From a virus: a stretch of DNA of 30,362 nucleotides. The stretch spans positions 1 to 30,362 of IMG/VR virus record IMGVR_UViG_3300010430_000339. One strand, 5' to 3'. The notes beneath the pieces are model-generated. The model was not told where the DNA came from and searched no databases. It saw only the letters and a program-made list of their open reading frames with translations. Shown here one piece after another: positions 1 to 6,634 of the stretch; the stretch's first letter is position 1, and every line of letters begins with the position of its first letter. A program made the position numbers and the translations under genes.

Positions 1-735
1 ATTATCTTCTCTGATTTTATCTCTTATTTCTGCTTCCTTTCTTGCTTGATCCTCCGCCTTCTCATAATCAAAAGGTCTTTTCTTAAGAGCATATGGAGCA
101 GAACTTTTAGTTGTCCACAAAAGTTCATACTTCTTCCAGTGCTCGATGAACTTAATCCATTCCTCATCACACCAACTTGGAGTCCATCCACCCGATCTAC
201 ATATGAATACAAACTCAAATCTGTCTGGAAGATCTGGAATTTCATAATGCATAGTACAGGGAAACTTTGGTTTCTCTTCTATTTTCTCTTTTCTCCAAGG
301 TGGATAGATCACATGATATTCACTTAGGCGACCATCTTCGTGTAGGTAGTGTGCCCAATTATCACAATTTAATTTCTCCATGCCATAACCGGCATCGTGA
401 TGTTGGTCGAAATTCCATATTTCAAAACTTGGTCTATCAAGAGGGTCTGAGAAAAAGAAGTCAAGAGTTGTTACAATGTCTTTGTGACTCTCGGTAATTG
501 TTAAATTTATATACGGTTCTCTAGGAGACACTTTCTCCCAAAAACCGCACAGACGAGTTTTGTCTGGTTTGACTGTATCTTTAGCCAACTCTCCAGTTTT
601 CAGGTGTTGATTACCGTATCTGATATACCAGAGATACTCTAAGAACATCATACTCTCTTCTTTTTGACTCCAGTCATACCAGAACATATCAGGAAAAAAG
701 TAGTCCCAATCAACTGACAGAATTCTTAGTTGCAT
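1..735 (-). CDS. Unknown phage protein with ureohydrolase-like motifs, partial (C-terminus beyond window edge)
   Basis: The frame is open from ATG at 735 to base 1 without a stop (245 codons), so the C-terminus is missing. The protein starts MQLRILSVDWDYFFPD and holds NFDQHHDAGYG near residues 127-137. Asp/His clusters of the DxHxD type after an N-terminal VDWDYF strand recall the arginase/UPF0489 fold, where they bind metal; this is an inference from motif shape only. Further on are Trp-rich segments and a charged helix (EKAEDQARKEAEIRDKI). AAAGGAG lies 10 bases upstream of the ATG. The start overlaps the end of the upstream membrane-protein gene by 26 bases, so it belongs to the same minus-strand operon. 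No enzymatic role can be assigned with confidence. Confidence 0.75.
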   Translation of the reverse strand, partial: MQLRILSVDWDYFFPDMFWYDWSQKEESMMFLEYLWYIRYGNQHLKTGELAKDTVKPDKTRLCGFWEKVSPREPYINLTITESHKDIVTTLDFFFSDPLDRPSFEIWNFDQHHDAGYGMEKLNCDNWAHYLHEDGRLSEYHVIYPPWRKEKIEEKPKFPCTMHYEIPDLPDRFEFVFICRSGGWTPSWCDEEWIKFIEHWKKYELLWTTKSSAPYALKKRPFDYEKAEDQARKEAEIRDKIREDN

Positions 736-925
736 GCTCAACAAACTCCTTTATCGCTAATTTAAAGGTTATATAAGAGTTGACAGCTATCGCTAAACCA
801 AATGTCAATGGAAACCATACTCTTAGAGTTCTTCCCCCAGCAATAAAAAACGCTATACACAGGAGAAAAAACATTAGAGGAATTAGTACTGATGCTAGTA
901 AAAAGCAACGAAGTTTTTCACTCAT
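710..925 (-). CDS. Small two-helix membrane protein
   Basis: This 71-aa protein starts MSEKLRCF and has two hydrophobic stretches, roughly residues 5-28 (LLASVLIPLMFFLLCIAFFI) and 36-52, joined by a short GGRTLR turn, with a soluble C-terminus (AIKEFVEHATKNSVS). It is probably an inner-membrane protein. I chose the ATG at 925 because GGAGGGAG sits 8 bases upstream; a longer reading frame from 949 has no such site. It overlaps the gene before it by 8 bases and the gene after it by 26, typical of coupled translation. No family recognised; a small holin-like or envelope role is possible but unsupported. Confidence 0.7.
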   Translation of the reverse strand: MSEKLRCFLLASVLIPLMFFLLCIAFFIAGGRTLRVWFPLTFGLAIAVNSYITFKLAIKEFVEHATKNSVS

Positions 926-1334
926 CTCGTTCTCCCTCCAAATCAACAATCATATAAGGCATACGCCCCGGAAGTTCATTCCACTTTTCTCTTGGATTGG
1001 CAAACTTAACCTTACCTAGTGCCATGCCCAAAACAAAGAGTGCCTCCATTGTTCGTTGTAAACCAGTCCACTGTTCACCTTCATTTGTATCGCTAGCCTT
1101 TAAGAAGGACCAACCTCCTCCTAAATCTTTCATAAACATATCTGGAAGCTGCTCAAGAAAACTAACAATCTCTGGTTTGTGACTATCAACTCTCCCCCTA
1201 TGAAGGCCATAACTATTCACAACACCTTCAATTACAATCATGTCGTCAGGATTCTTGGGCTTCCCATCTTCGAGTTCTTCATGGCCGAATAGGCACTCTC
1301 TGATGATAAAATTTACTCGTTCATCACTAATCAT
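918..1334 (-). CDS. Conserved phage/bacterial protein of unknown function
   Basis: This 138-aa soluble protein starts MISDERVNFIIREC. The frame runs further upstream, but the ATG at 1334 has GGAGGAG 7 bases before it. The C-terminal half contains GGGWSFLKAS, EQWTGLQRTMEALFVLGMAL and WNELPGRMPYMIVDL. I recall a recurring small-protein pattern in phages and Clostridia with a GG(M/W)SFL...W(T/S)G...ME.L.VLG...LP(G/R)xMPY layout, but no function has been attached to it. It overlaps both neighbours by 8 bases and is clearly part of the operon. Confidence 0.75.
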   Translation of the reverse strand: MISDERVNFIIRECLFGHEELEDGKPKNPDDMIVIEGVVNSYGLHRGRVDSHKPEIVSFLEQLPDMFMKDLGGGWSFLKASDTNEGEQWTGLQRTMEALFVLGMALGKVKFANPREKWNELPGRMPYMIVDLEGERDE

Positions 1335-1539
1335 CTTTCTTCTCCTCCTTAAATCTTGGATCATTGATGAGTTGTCTTGTAGCAATATCCATAAAGTCCA
1401 CCGTATCACACTCAGGACACTGGGGGAGTTTTTCATCTGGGTCTACGCCCCATATGTTCATATTATCGGGGAGAACCGTATTACTTTCTCTTGGATCATA
1501 TTCACATTTACACTGATAACACTCAGTTAGATTTGACAT
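1327..1539 (-). CDS. Small zinc-ribbon-like protein
   Basis: This is a 70-aa protein with two Cys clusters, ECYQCKCEY near residues 6-14 and LPQCPECDTVDF near 39-50. They resemble the two knuckles of a zinc ribbon. The C-terminus is charged (DPRFKEEKKDD). GGAGG is 9 bases upstream of the ATG at 1539; an in-frame ATG two codons earlier (1545) is only 3 bases from the same site, so 1539 is preferred. It overlaps the neighbour genes on both sides. Possible roles are nucleic-acid or protein binding; nothing more specific can be said. Confidence 0.65.
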   Translation of the reverse strand: MSNLTECYQCKCEYDPRESNTVLPDNMNIWGVDPDEKLPQCPECDTVDFMDIATRQLINDPRFKEEKKDD

Positions 1540-1813
1540 TTTCATCCGCCTCCATCCTTATAAAAGTCCAAGTAATCTTTGCATCATCCTCTGATTTTTT
1601 ATCAAGTACCTCTCTGCATGCTCTAAGCATTATTTCAAGTTCTGAACTATGTCTTTTATTCAAGAAGGTCTCAGGACAGAGATCACATTTAAACGAGTCG
1701 AATCCTTCAAAAATTTGATCATGACCCCTATAACTAAATTCTAAAGGATCAAAAGTTATTATCAACTTTCCCTTACCGCACGCAGGACATACAATTCCGT
1801 GTTTGTATTCCAT
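1523..1813 (-). CDS. YgiT/MqsA-type zinc-finger-like protein
   Basis: This 96-aa protein has CPACGKGKL at residues 9-17 and KCDLCPETF near 42-50, with a YRGHDQIFEGF strand pair between. That layout (CxxCG, a -strand hairpin with an aromatic-Gly core, then CxxC-E) resembles the N-terminal zinc-binding domain of the MqsA/YgiT family. MqsA binds toxin or DNA through other parts. The C-terminal half is a helix (SSELEIMLRACREVLDKKSED), and no Cro-type HTH is visible. GAGGT precedes the ATG at 1813. It follows the tagged protein at 1818-2153 with a 4-base gap, repeating the tag-gene/zinc-gene pairing seen at 6317-7019. No toxin partner is evident. Confidence 0.65.
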   Translation of the reverse strand: MEYKHGIVCPACGKGKLIITFDPLEFSYRGHDQIFEGFDSFKCDLCPETFLNKRHSSELEIMLRACREVLDKKSEDDAKITWTFIRMEADENVKSN

Positions 1814-1817
1814 AATT

Positions 1818-2153
1818 TTACCTCAAGGATTCATGGAACCAGATGTGAAATTTAGGACCGTCGTGCCCCTTTCTAAGACAGTAATCAAAAACTTCACCTG
1901 CAGCATCATAGTTTTCATCTCCGAAAATGAGATTGTGACTTCCCTTACTGAGAGGGAATCCGTATCCTCTATTCAGAGAATCAATTATCTGCTGTTGTGA
2001 GTATCTAAAGTCGTAACTAATCATCTGGCCACGCAAGTCTGTGCCCATATATAAATGTTTCACAAATTCATCTGCGGTCAAAATATCAACGCGAACATCA
2101 ATCATGTAAGACGTCGATGAACTATTAGTCACGAAATCCGCTTTCAGTTTCAT
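1818..2153 (-). CDS. DFVTNSSS-tagged protein 1
   Basis: This 111-aa protein starts MKLKADFVTNSSSTSY, the fifth copy (in transcription order) of the N-terminal peptide also found at 5528-5953, 5965-6333, 6615-7019 and 6988-7404. After the tag comes a hydrophobic strand (MIDVRVDI), a helical middle and a C-terminal part containing EVFDYCLRKG and a final strand KFHIWFHES. EVFDYxLR also occurs in tagged protein 2 (5528-5953), so the bodies are probably remote homologues. The start lies inside the end of the upstream membrane-protein gene (29-base overlap) and lacks a strong ribosome site, suggesting translational coupling. Function unknown. Confidence 0.75.
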   Translation of the reverse strand: MKLKADFVTNSSSTSYMIDVRVDILTADEFVKHLYMGTDLRGQMISYDFRYSQQQIIDSLNRGYGFPLSKGSHNLIFGDENYDAAGEVFDYCLRKGHDGPKFHIWFHESLR

Positions 2154-2520
2154 TTATTTCCATTACCCCCAAGTCCATGAGAAACACCAGTGCCTTTCTG
2201 AACCTGAGACAGATCCAGAGGGCAACAACATTAGCCATTACATCGCCAAACATTGCAGAAAAAACTGCTAACATTGAAATCAAAGTAACTGTTGTGATTG
2301 TGAGATTAACGTGTGTTGATTCGTAAGGTGGTCGAAATACTATAAGTGCTATTGTAAGATAGAAAAACCAAATCATAAAGTATGCAAATCGACCGTTGAG
2401 TACTATCGGATAAAGAAAAAGTACACTGATGCTAAGTAGGTATAATGGCGTATTTTTTACAAAAGATTTTGCTATATCTAGATGATCTATTTCGTCCCAC
2501 CAATATTTTTTAAGATACAC
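2125..2520 (-). CDS. Multi-pass membrane protein, unknown
   Basis: This 131-aa protein starts at GTG 2520 (MYLKKYWWDEIDHLDIAKSF). GGAGG lies 7 bases upstream, whereas the longer open frame runs back through the terminator-like hairpin and even the OmpA gene's end, so it is not the real start. Hydrophobic segments at about residues 25-43, 48-64, 70-88 and 90-103 predict three or four membrane helices. The C-terminus (RKALVFLMDLGVMEINETESGFRD) overlaps the start of tagged protein 1 by 29 bases. No family recognised. Confidence 0.65.
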   Translation of the reverse strand: MYLKKYWWDEIDHLDIAKSFVKNTPLYLLSISVLFLYPIVLNGRFAYFMIWFFYLTIALIVFRPPYESTHVNLTITTVTLISMLAVFSAMFGDVMANVVALWICLRFRKALVFLMDLGVMEINETESGFRD

Positions 2521-2538
2521 TACATCACCTCCCTTTAG

Positions 2539-2625
2539 AAAAAAAATTGTGCCCGAAGCGAAATAACCAGTTTTCCTTCCTCTTTTGGAGGCTGGGGTCT
2601 GACTGGTCAAATCAACTCCGGGCAC
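2539..2625 (-). terminator. Structured terminator or small RNA downstream of the OmpA-like gene
   Basis: On the minus strand a 10-bp stem (GTGCCCGGAG with CTTCGGGCAC, 2616-2625 with 2549-2558, one G-U pair) encloses an 8-bp stem (TGACCAGT with ACTGGTTA, one G-U pair). Inside that is a short CCTC/GAGG hairpin. The outer stem is followed after AA by eight Ts (2546-2539). It lies 26 bases after the OmpA-like stop codon, so intrinsic termination is the simplest role. The 77-base body is much larger than an ordinary terminator and could be a separate RNA. Confidence 0.7.
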
Positions 2626-2650
2626 ACTGTCAACTACCTCCTGGTAGTCT

Positions 2651-3367
2651 TTACTCGTACACAATTATTTCAACTCGACGATTTTTCTGTCGATTGAAGG
2701 GGTTGTCTCTTCCATCCACTCTATTGGGGACGCTGGGAAAGAGTTTTCCCTGAGCCTTAATTGAGTGAATTTGGGAATCATTTACACCCTTCTCAGTGAG
2801 ATACCTTACGGCCGAATCGGCACGCCTCTTTGAGAGACTGTTGTTATACTCGTCTGAACCAATCGAGTCAGTATTACCAAGAATAACAACTTTGGTATCG
2901 GGATTGAGTATCATATCCTCAGCCACTTTATCCAGAACCTCAGCCGCATCTGGTCTGATGTTGGACTTGTCAAAGTCAAATAATGCATTGTCCCAACTAA
3001 GCACGATAGGTGCTGCTTCTTCAACAACAACTACCTCCTCCAAACACTCACAGGCTTCTTGTGCCTTGGCAAGAGCTTGCTTAAGCATGTCAAATGCCTC
3101 TGCACTACGACATTCTGTCCACGCGTTATAAGCATCACCCTTTAACTTCTGCGCCGCGTTATAGAGGTCAGGACAATTCCTCAAACCATTCTCCTCACAC
3201 TCTTTCAGTTTTTCCTCAACCTCAACCAGAGCGTTCGTGAAACCCTGGTTTTCCATTTCCGTTGAGTAAACCTGAAGTGGTTGTTCCGGGGCCTTTGCCT
3301 GCTGCGCACACGCCACTGGTAGAACCAGTACAATTGCCAGTAAAATCAATGATAATTTCCTCACCAT
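2651..3367 (-). CDS. Exported OmpA/Pal-type peptidoglycan-binding protein
   Basis: This 238-aa protein has an N-terminal signal sequence (MVRKLSLILLAIVLVLPVAC, residues 1-20). Cleavage could follow ACA at residue 21 (signal peptidase I), or C20 could be a lipobox Cys with an imperfect -3 residue. A helical linker with Cys at about 57, 65, 86, 106 and 108 follows. Residues 120-238 form an OmpA C-terminal domain: FDFDKSNIRPDA, GNTDSIGSDEYNNSLSKRRA, YLTEKGV and NRRVEI. This family binds peptidoglycan non-covalently in the periplasm or outer membrane. AAAGGAGG precedes the ATG by 9 bases. Its presence among phage genes is unusual; envelope modification, superinfection exclusion or a lysis role are possible inferences. 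Confidence 0.85.
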   Translation of the reverse strand: MVRKLSLILLAIVLVLPVACAQQAKAPEQPLQVYSTEMENQGFTNALVEVEEKLKECEENGLRNCPDLYNAAQKLKGDAYNAWTECRSAEAFDMLKQALAKAQEACECLEEVVVVEEAAPIVLSWDNALFDFDKSNIRPDAAEVLDKVAEDMILNPDTKVVILGNTDSIGSDEYNNSLSKRRADSAVRYLTEKGVNDSQIHSIKAQGKLFPSVPNRVDGRDNPFNRQKNRRVEIIVYE

Positions 3368-3387
3368 GTCTTAATTCCTCCTTTCAA

Positions 3388-4536
3388 TTACTTGTTTTCA
3401 CCCAACAAGAATCTGAACTTTACCTCTCCTGTTACGTTAAGATTTAGGTCAACCCTTCTGCCTACAGCGTTGAGAATTTCAGCGAGTGTATCAGCCGCTC
3501 CCTTAGCTACTTTCTCAACACCCTCCCTAACCTCTTCTTCCAATTTTTTCAGAGATTCATCAATTTCATCCACTTCATCAGTTTTCACTTCTTCAGGTTC
3601 GACCTCAAGTGGTGCCTCTACAATTGGTTCTACTTTCTTATCGAATTTCGGACCACGTTTGTAGAACTCTTTAACAAATTCTTCAGAATTCTCGAAGCGG
3701 ACGAATTTCATATTAACTCTGCGTCTGTACTTCTTTTGTTTTCCGACTCCGATGTTTTCGATGATCATTAGATCGTGCATCCGGGTATCAATTCTTGAAA
3801 CTAAACCTGATGATGAGTGAAGAGTGATACCAAGAGCCTCGGCTACATCTGAGGACTCAACCCAACCCTCATCACCTCCTGCAATACTCTTTGCATAGAT
3901 GAACCTTAAAGCTCTCTGCATTGCATCTCTTGTTTTGGTTGATTTCGGTTCAATTGGTTTCGGTTCAGTTGGTTTCGGTCTTACTTTAACTCTCCTCTTT
4001 CTTTTCTTGCCACTACGACGATAGTACTCTTCAACGAATTCCCTTGCACTACTGAATGGACAGTCGTCTTTCATTTGTCTCAAGATCTTCTTGTTGTCTA
4101 GCTTCAGCTCGATAAACTCGTGCATCTTCTTGCTGATAATAGTCAATAGTCCGGATGTTGAACTCCTAGGAATATCCAGATGCTTGGCGACGTCTTCAGT
4201 GCCTATCCATTTTCCAGTCTTATGGGTTTCGTCAAAGAGGAAAGCTAAAGCTCTCATTGTTCTTTCTGATCTTTTATTTTCAGCCATTTGTATTTTCCTC
4301 TTGAATGTGTAATCGTTAACTTCCTCTCGGCTTAAAAGTCTAACTGCACTTCGTTTTCCCCTCCTTCCTGTTCCTTTTATGTATTTAGGTTTTACACGCT
4401 TCTTGCACTTGCCCATAATTCGCAAATCTTCTTCCACTGATTCTACTACTTCATTGGAAATTACGGGCAGGTTGATTGGATCAAGTGGCATACCCTCATA
4501 ACTAATGCCTTCTAAATTTGGAATCTTTTTTTTCAT
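3388..4536 (-). CDS. Duplicated winged-helix DNA-binding protein (candidate regulator)
   Basis: This 382-aa protein carries two copies of one unit. Copy 1 is at about residues 90-177: RTMRALAFLF, then WIGTEDVAKHLDIPRSSTSG with helix-turn-helix character, then AREFVEEYYRR. Copy 2 is at about 204-297: DAMQRALRFIY, WVESSDVAEALGITLHSSSG, SEEFVKEFYKR. A Lys/Pro linker (PKPTEPKPIEPKST) joins them. The N-terminus is basic and the C-terminus has an acidic helix followed by a strand-rich tail (VDLNLNVTGEVKFRFLLGENK). Two wings in one chain would let a monomer bind a direct or inverted repeat. GAGGAG is 7 bases before ATG 4536. A structured leader (4574-4705) precedes it, so its expression may be controlled at RNA level. 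It is likely a phage transcription factor. Confidence 0.75.
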   Translation of the reverse strand: MKKKIPNLEGISYEGMPLDPINLPVISNEVVESVEEDLRIMGKCKKRVKPKYIKGTGRRGKRSAVRLLSREEVNDYTFKRKIQMAENKRSERTMRALAFLFDETHKTGKWIGTEDVAKHLDIPRSSTSGLLTIISKKMHEFIELKLDNKKILRQMKDDCPFSSAREFVEEYYRRSGKKRKRRVKVRPKPTEPKPIEPKSTKTRDAMQRALRFIYAKSIAGGDEGWVESSDVAEALGITLHSSSGLVSRIDTRMHDLMIIENIGVGKQKKYRRRVNMKFVRFENSEEFVKEFYKRGPKFDKKVEPIVEAPLEVEPEEVKTDEVDEIDESLKKLEEEVREGVEKVAKGAADTLAEILNAVGRRVDLNLNVTGEVKFRFLLGENK

Positions 4537-4573
4537 CCCTGCTCTCCTCTAGTAGGGGGGGAAGAAAAGAGGT

Positions 4574-4705
4574 TACAATCCTTGTTTTTGACCACAAAGG
4601 TGTGGACCTCCGGCCACAGCTATCCTCCATTCATGCACGTTTTAAGACTGATCTGCAAAAGTTTTCCGGTACGACCAGATTCAAGTCTTTCCCCACAGGA
4701 TTGTA
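4574..4705 (-). promoter_or_regulatory. Structured 5' leader of the winged-helix gene
   Basis: The non-coding stretch 4537-4776 upstream of the winged-helix gene folds well on paper. A 9-bp closing stem pairs AGGATTGTA (4697-4705) with TACAATCCT (4574-4582). Inside are AAGACT/AGTCTT (4644-4649 with 4684-4689) stacked on ATCTG/CAGAT (4651-4655 with 4676-4680), and a CCACA-AAGG-TGTGG hairpin (4592-4605). I do not recognise a named riboswitch. It could be an autoregulatory site, an attenuator or an independent RNA. A short T-rich stretch (TCTTTTCTT on the minus strand) follows the closing stem, too weak to call a terminator. Confidence 0.45.
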
Positions 4706-4776
4706 GGCGGGACAGAGGAGCTTCGTACCAACCACCTAAGGTGAGAGGTAAAGGGTGGCAGCTGGGGAATAAACTG

Positions 4777-5571
4777 TTAGTCGAGGAATGTTACGCCAGC
4801 ATTCCAACGTCCTTCAAATTCTCGATTCATTATAACGAGGTGCCAACCTCGGAGTTTAACAGTTTTGTGATCTGGATGACTGACTGTACCTCTTGCATAA
4901 ACGCTATTCACTCTGACCATCTCTTGCATAATCTTACTACCATCTTTATTTAAACGACCTGTTTCAACGAGAGCTGTACTTGAACCTGTTGTCCTTATAA
5001 TCTCTGAGACCATATGGGGTGTACCGCCCATTCGACCACGAACCATCCTAACTAAAGGTTCGTTTGTGTGAATGAAATAATTTTGCCTATCAAAATCTGG
5101 TTGAGGAATAAAGTACCATTCTCCCTGTCTTATAACTTTTGCACCCCTCCTTTCCGCTTCTCTGACAGGATTTCTTTTTAAGCTCTCAATAGCTTGCTCA
5201 ACGGTCGTTATTTGAGCATCGCTTGGTAGACTTGCGATAAAGTATTCCCTCTCATCATGACCACAGAGGAGACGATCAAAAATACCTGGTTCATTCTCGA
5301 CTCCAAGTACAACATGACGTGTCTCAGGTCGATGTGAGAGAATCCTTATACGCTCATGGTTATCAATAAAGAGGATAAACTTTTCAATCTTCTTTCGTGG
5401 ATTGCGAATAATGTCAAAAGCGAAATCTGGATCTGGATCACCGCCTCTAATACTTCTTATCCTTCTGTTCCAGGCATTCTCAGCCTCACCTCTGTCATTA
5501 TGAATATCAATTTCGAGGTTGCACCTTTCAAAGTGTTTCTCCAACACTTTCTTCCAGTGGTCGTACCGCAT
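4777..5571 (-). CDS. Conserved phage protein of unknown function
   Basis: This 264-aa protein starts at ATG 5571 (MRYDHWKKVLEKHFE), chosen because AAAGGA lies 6 bases upstream; the frame is open further back. Features are LLCGHDEREYFIASLP in the middle, RQGEWYFIP near residue 170, and a C-terminal part with VYARGTVSHPDHKTVKL and GWHLVIMNREFEGRW. I recall phage proteins of unknown function sharing RQGEW(F/Y)F(I/V)P and a HPDHxT...W motif. The His/Asp pattern might bind metal, but this is a guess. It overlaps tagged protein 2 by 44 bases and is the last gene before the structured leader. Confidence 0.75.
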   Translation of the reverse strand: MRYDHWKKVLEKHFERCNLEIDIHNDRGEAENAWNRRIRSIRGGDPDPDFAFDIIRNPRKKIEKFILFIDNHERIRILSHRPETRHVVLGVENEPGIFDRLLCGHDEREYFIASLPSDAQITTVEQAIESLKRNPVREAERRGAKVIRQGEWYFIPQPDFDRQNYFIHTNEPLVRMVRGRMGGTPHMVSEIIRTTGSSTALVETGRLNKDGSKIMQEMVRVNSVYARGTVSHPDHKTVKLRGWHLVIMNREFEGRWNAGVTFLD

Positions 5572-5953
5572 CTGAAATCCTTTCCATTTGGTTTTCGCTA
5601 AATTTGGCCAGTCTTTCTCTGATCTTATCAACGTGTGCTTCAATATTTACGATTACATATGGAGCACCAGCAGGAGTATCGACTTTCTGTATGATTACTT
5701 TTAACTCACCAAGAACTCTTAGAGTATAGTCGAATACTTCTGGACAGTCATCATACATATCTGAACTTATACTCCCATCCATTATAAGTGTATTAAATGA
5801 GTCGATAACATCATCTATGTGAACTCTTGAAGTATCGAGAATATTAGCATGTTCACGTATACTGAGGTAATTTTCAATCTTAAAATCATTTGGTAGAACA
5901 ACTATAAAATTAACGGACGAACTATTCGTCACAAAATCAGATTTGATTTTCAA
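5528..5953 (-). CDS. DFVTNSSS-tagged protein 2
   Basis: With a TTG start at 5953 this is a 141-aa protein beginning MKIKSDFVTNSSSVNF. GGAGG lies 5 bases before that TTG. The in-frame GTG at 5965 overlaps the ribosome site itself and would add four residues absent from the family, so TTG is preferred. After the tag, the body reads IVVLPNDFKIENYL, a helical middle, PEVFDYTLRVLGEL and a strand YVIVNIEAHVDKIRERL. It resembles tagged protein 5 (IMFPPEFNIQDHL and NIIVNIGMSKVLDKV), so these two are true paralogues. Function unknown. Confidence 0.75.
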   Translation of the reverse strand: MKIKSDFVTNSSSVNFIVVLPNDFKIENYLSIREHANILDTSRVHIDDVIDSFNTLIMDGSISSDMYDDCPEVFDYTLRVLGELKVIIQKVDTPAGAPYVIVNIEAHVDKIRERLAKFSENQMERISDAVRPLEESVGETL

Positions 5954-5964
5954 CTTTTCCTCCA

Positions 5965-6333
5965 CTATTGTGTGGATATTGATTCAAATTTAACATTCTT
6001 GAGTTTCATTAAAAAGAAATCTGACATGTCTGGGCTAACATTAATATGTTCCATAACTATGTGCTTCATATAATATGGAACATTATCATAGTCATTGAGC
6101 ATTGAAGTAGAGTCTTCCAACCTGAAGTTTCTATCATTGAGCATTATAATCGTAGGTTGAAAGAACCTCATATGCTTAAAATCGTTTCGGTAACTGTAAA
6201 CCCTCATCAGATTCTCCATGTACGCCCCAAAGAGATCAAAGAAACTATCGAGGGTAAAATCCTCTGTCATCTCCAGATACAGATAGAAATTTGCAGAGCT
6301 ACTATTGGTTACAAAATCAGCTTTTATTTTCAT
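5965..6333 (-). CDS. DFVTNSSS-tagged protein 3
   Basis: This 122-aa protein starts MKIKADFVTNSSSANF from an ATG. The tag is followed by a strand YLYLEM and an aromatic-rich body (FTLDSFFDLFGAY, FKHMRFFQPTIIML, DNVPYYMKHIVMEHI). The body is not obviously alike to the other tagged proteins except in having a hydrophobic strand right after the tag. The ribosome site is weak (GTAAGAG). The start overlaps the end of the zinc-ribbon gene by 17 bases: the upstream gene's terminal ENKS-stop is read from the same bases that encode MKIKAD. Function unknown. Confidence 0.75.
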   Translation of the reverse strand: MKIKADFVTNSSSANFYLYLEMTEDFTLDSFFDLFGAYMENLMRVYSYRNDFKHMRFFQPTIIMLNDRNFRLEDSTSMLNDYDNVPYYMKHIVMEHINVSPDMSDFFLMKLKNVKFESISTQ

Positions 6334-6634
6334 AATCTCTTACCCATACGCTATTGCGGCCCTCCTCATCCCAAACTCTCGTAAATATGTGATTACAATT
6401 AAAACATTTGACACAACTTGATAAACTTAAGTATAATATTCCCTTGACAGCTTTTTGTCCACAGTCAGGACACAGTCTCAAATCTGTTATTAGGTAAGTA
6501 AGTTTATCGTGCCCCATTACAAGTTTATCACATGGACTAGAACAGTTGGCATAAATTAGGCACTTGGGACATGGAAAACCTTCAGGTAATATCAATTCAA
6601 GTGGAAGAGGTATCTTACAGGTGAGGGAACTCAT
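6317..6634 (-). CDS. Small Cys-rich, zinc-binding-like protein
   Basis: This 105-aa protein starts MSSLTCKIPLPLELILPEGF at ATG 6634, with AAGGAG 7 bases upstream; a longer frame from 6694 has no such site. Cys pairs are CPKC, CSSPC, CPDC and CVKCFNC, enough for two zinc sites. GHDKLTYLITDLRLCPDCG and FNCNHIF form ribbon-like hairpins. It lies between tagged proteins 4 and 3 and overlaps both (20 and 17 bases). The arrangement parallels the zinc gene after tagged protein 1. Likely a protein- or nucleic-acid-binding accessory protein; function unknown. Confidence 0.7.
   Translation of the reverse strand: MSSLTCKIPLPLELILPEGFPCPKCLIYANCSSPCDKLVMGHDKLTYLITDLRLCPDCGQKAVKGILYLSLSSCVKCFNCNHIFTRVWDEEGRNSVWVRDYENKS

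Noticed and set aside
2549-2625. Possible tRNA: 77 bases closed by a GTGCCCG/CGGGCAC acceptor-like stem
   Set aside because: No T-arm with GTTCNA, no D-arm and no anticodon arm; the inner helices are nested rather than cloverleaf, and a T-run follows.
3937-3978. Short tandem DNA repeat (ggtttcggttcaatt-like units) as an iteron
   Set aside because: It encodes the PKPxEP linker in the winged-helix gene; the repeat is explained by the protein.
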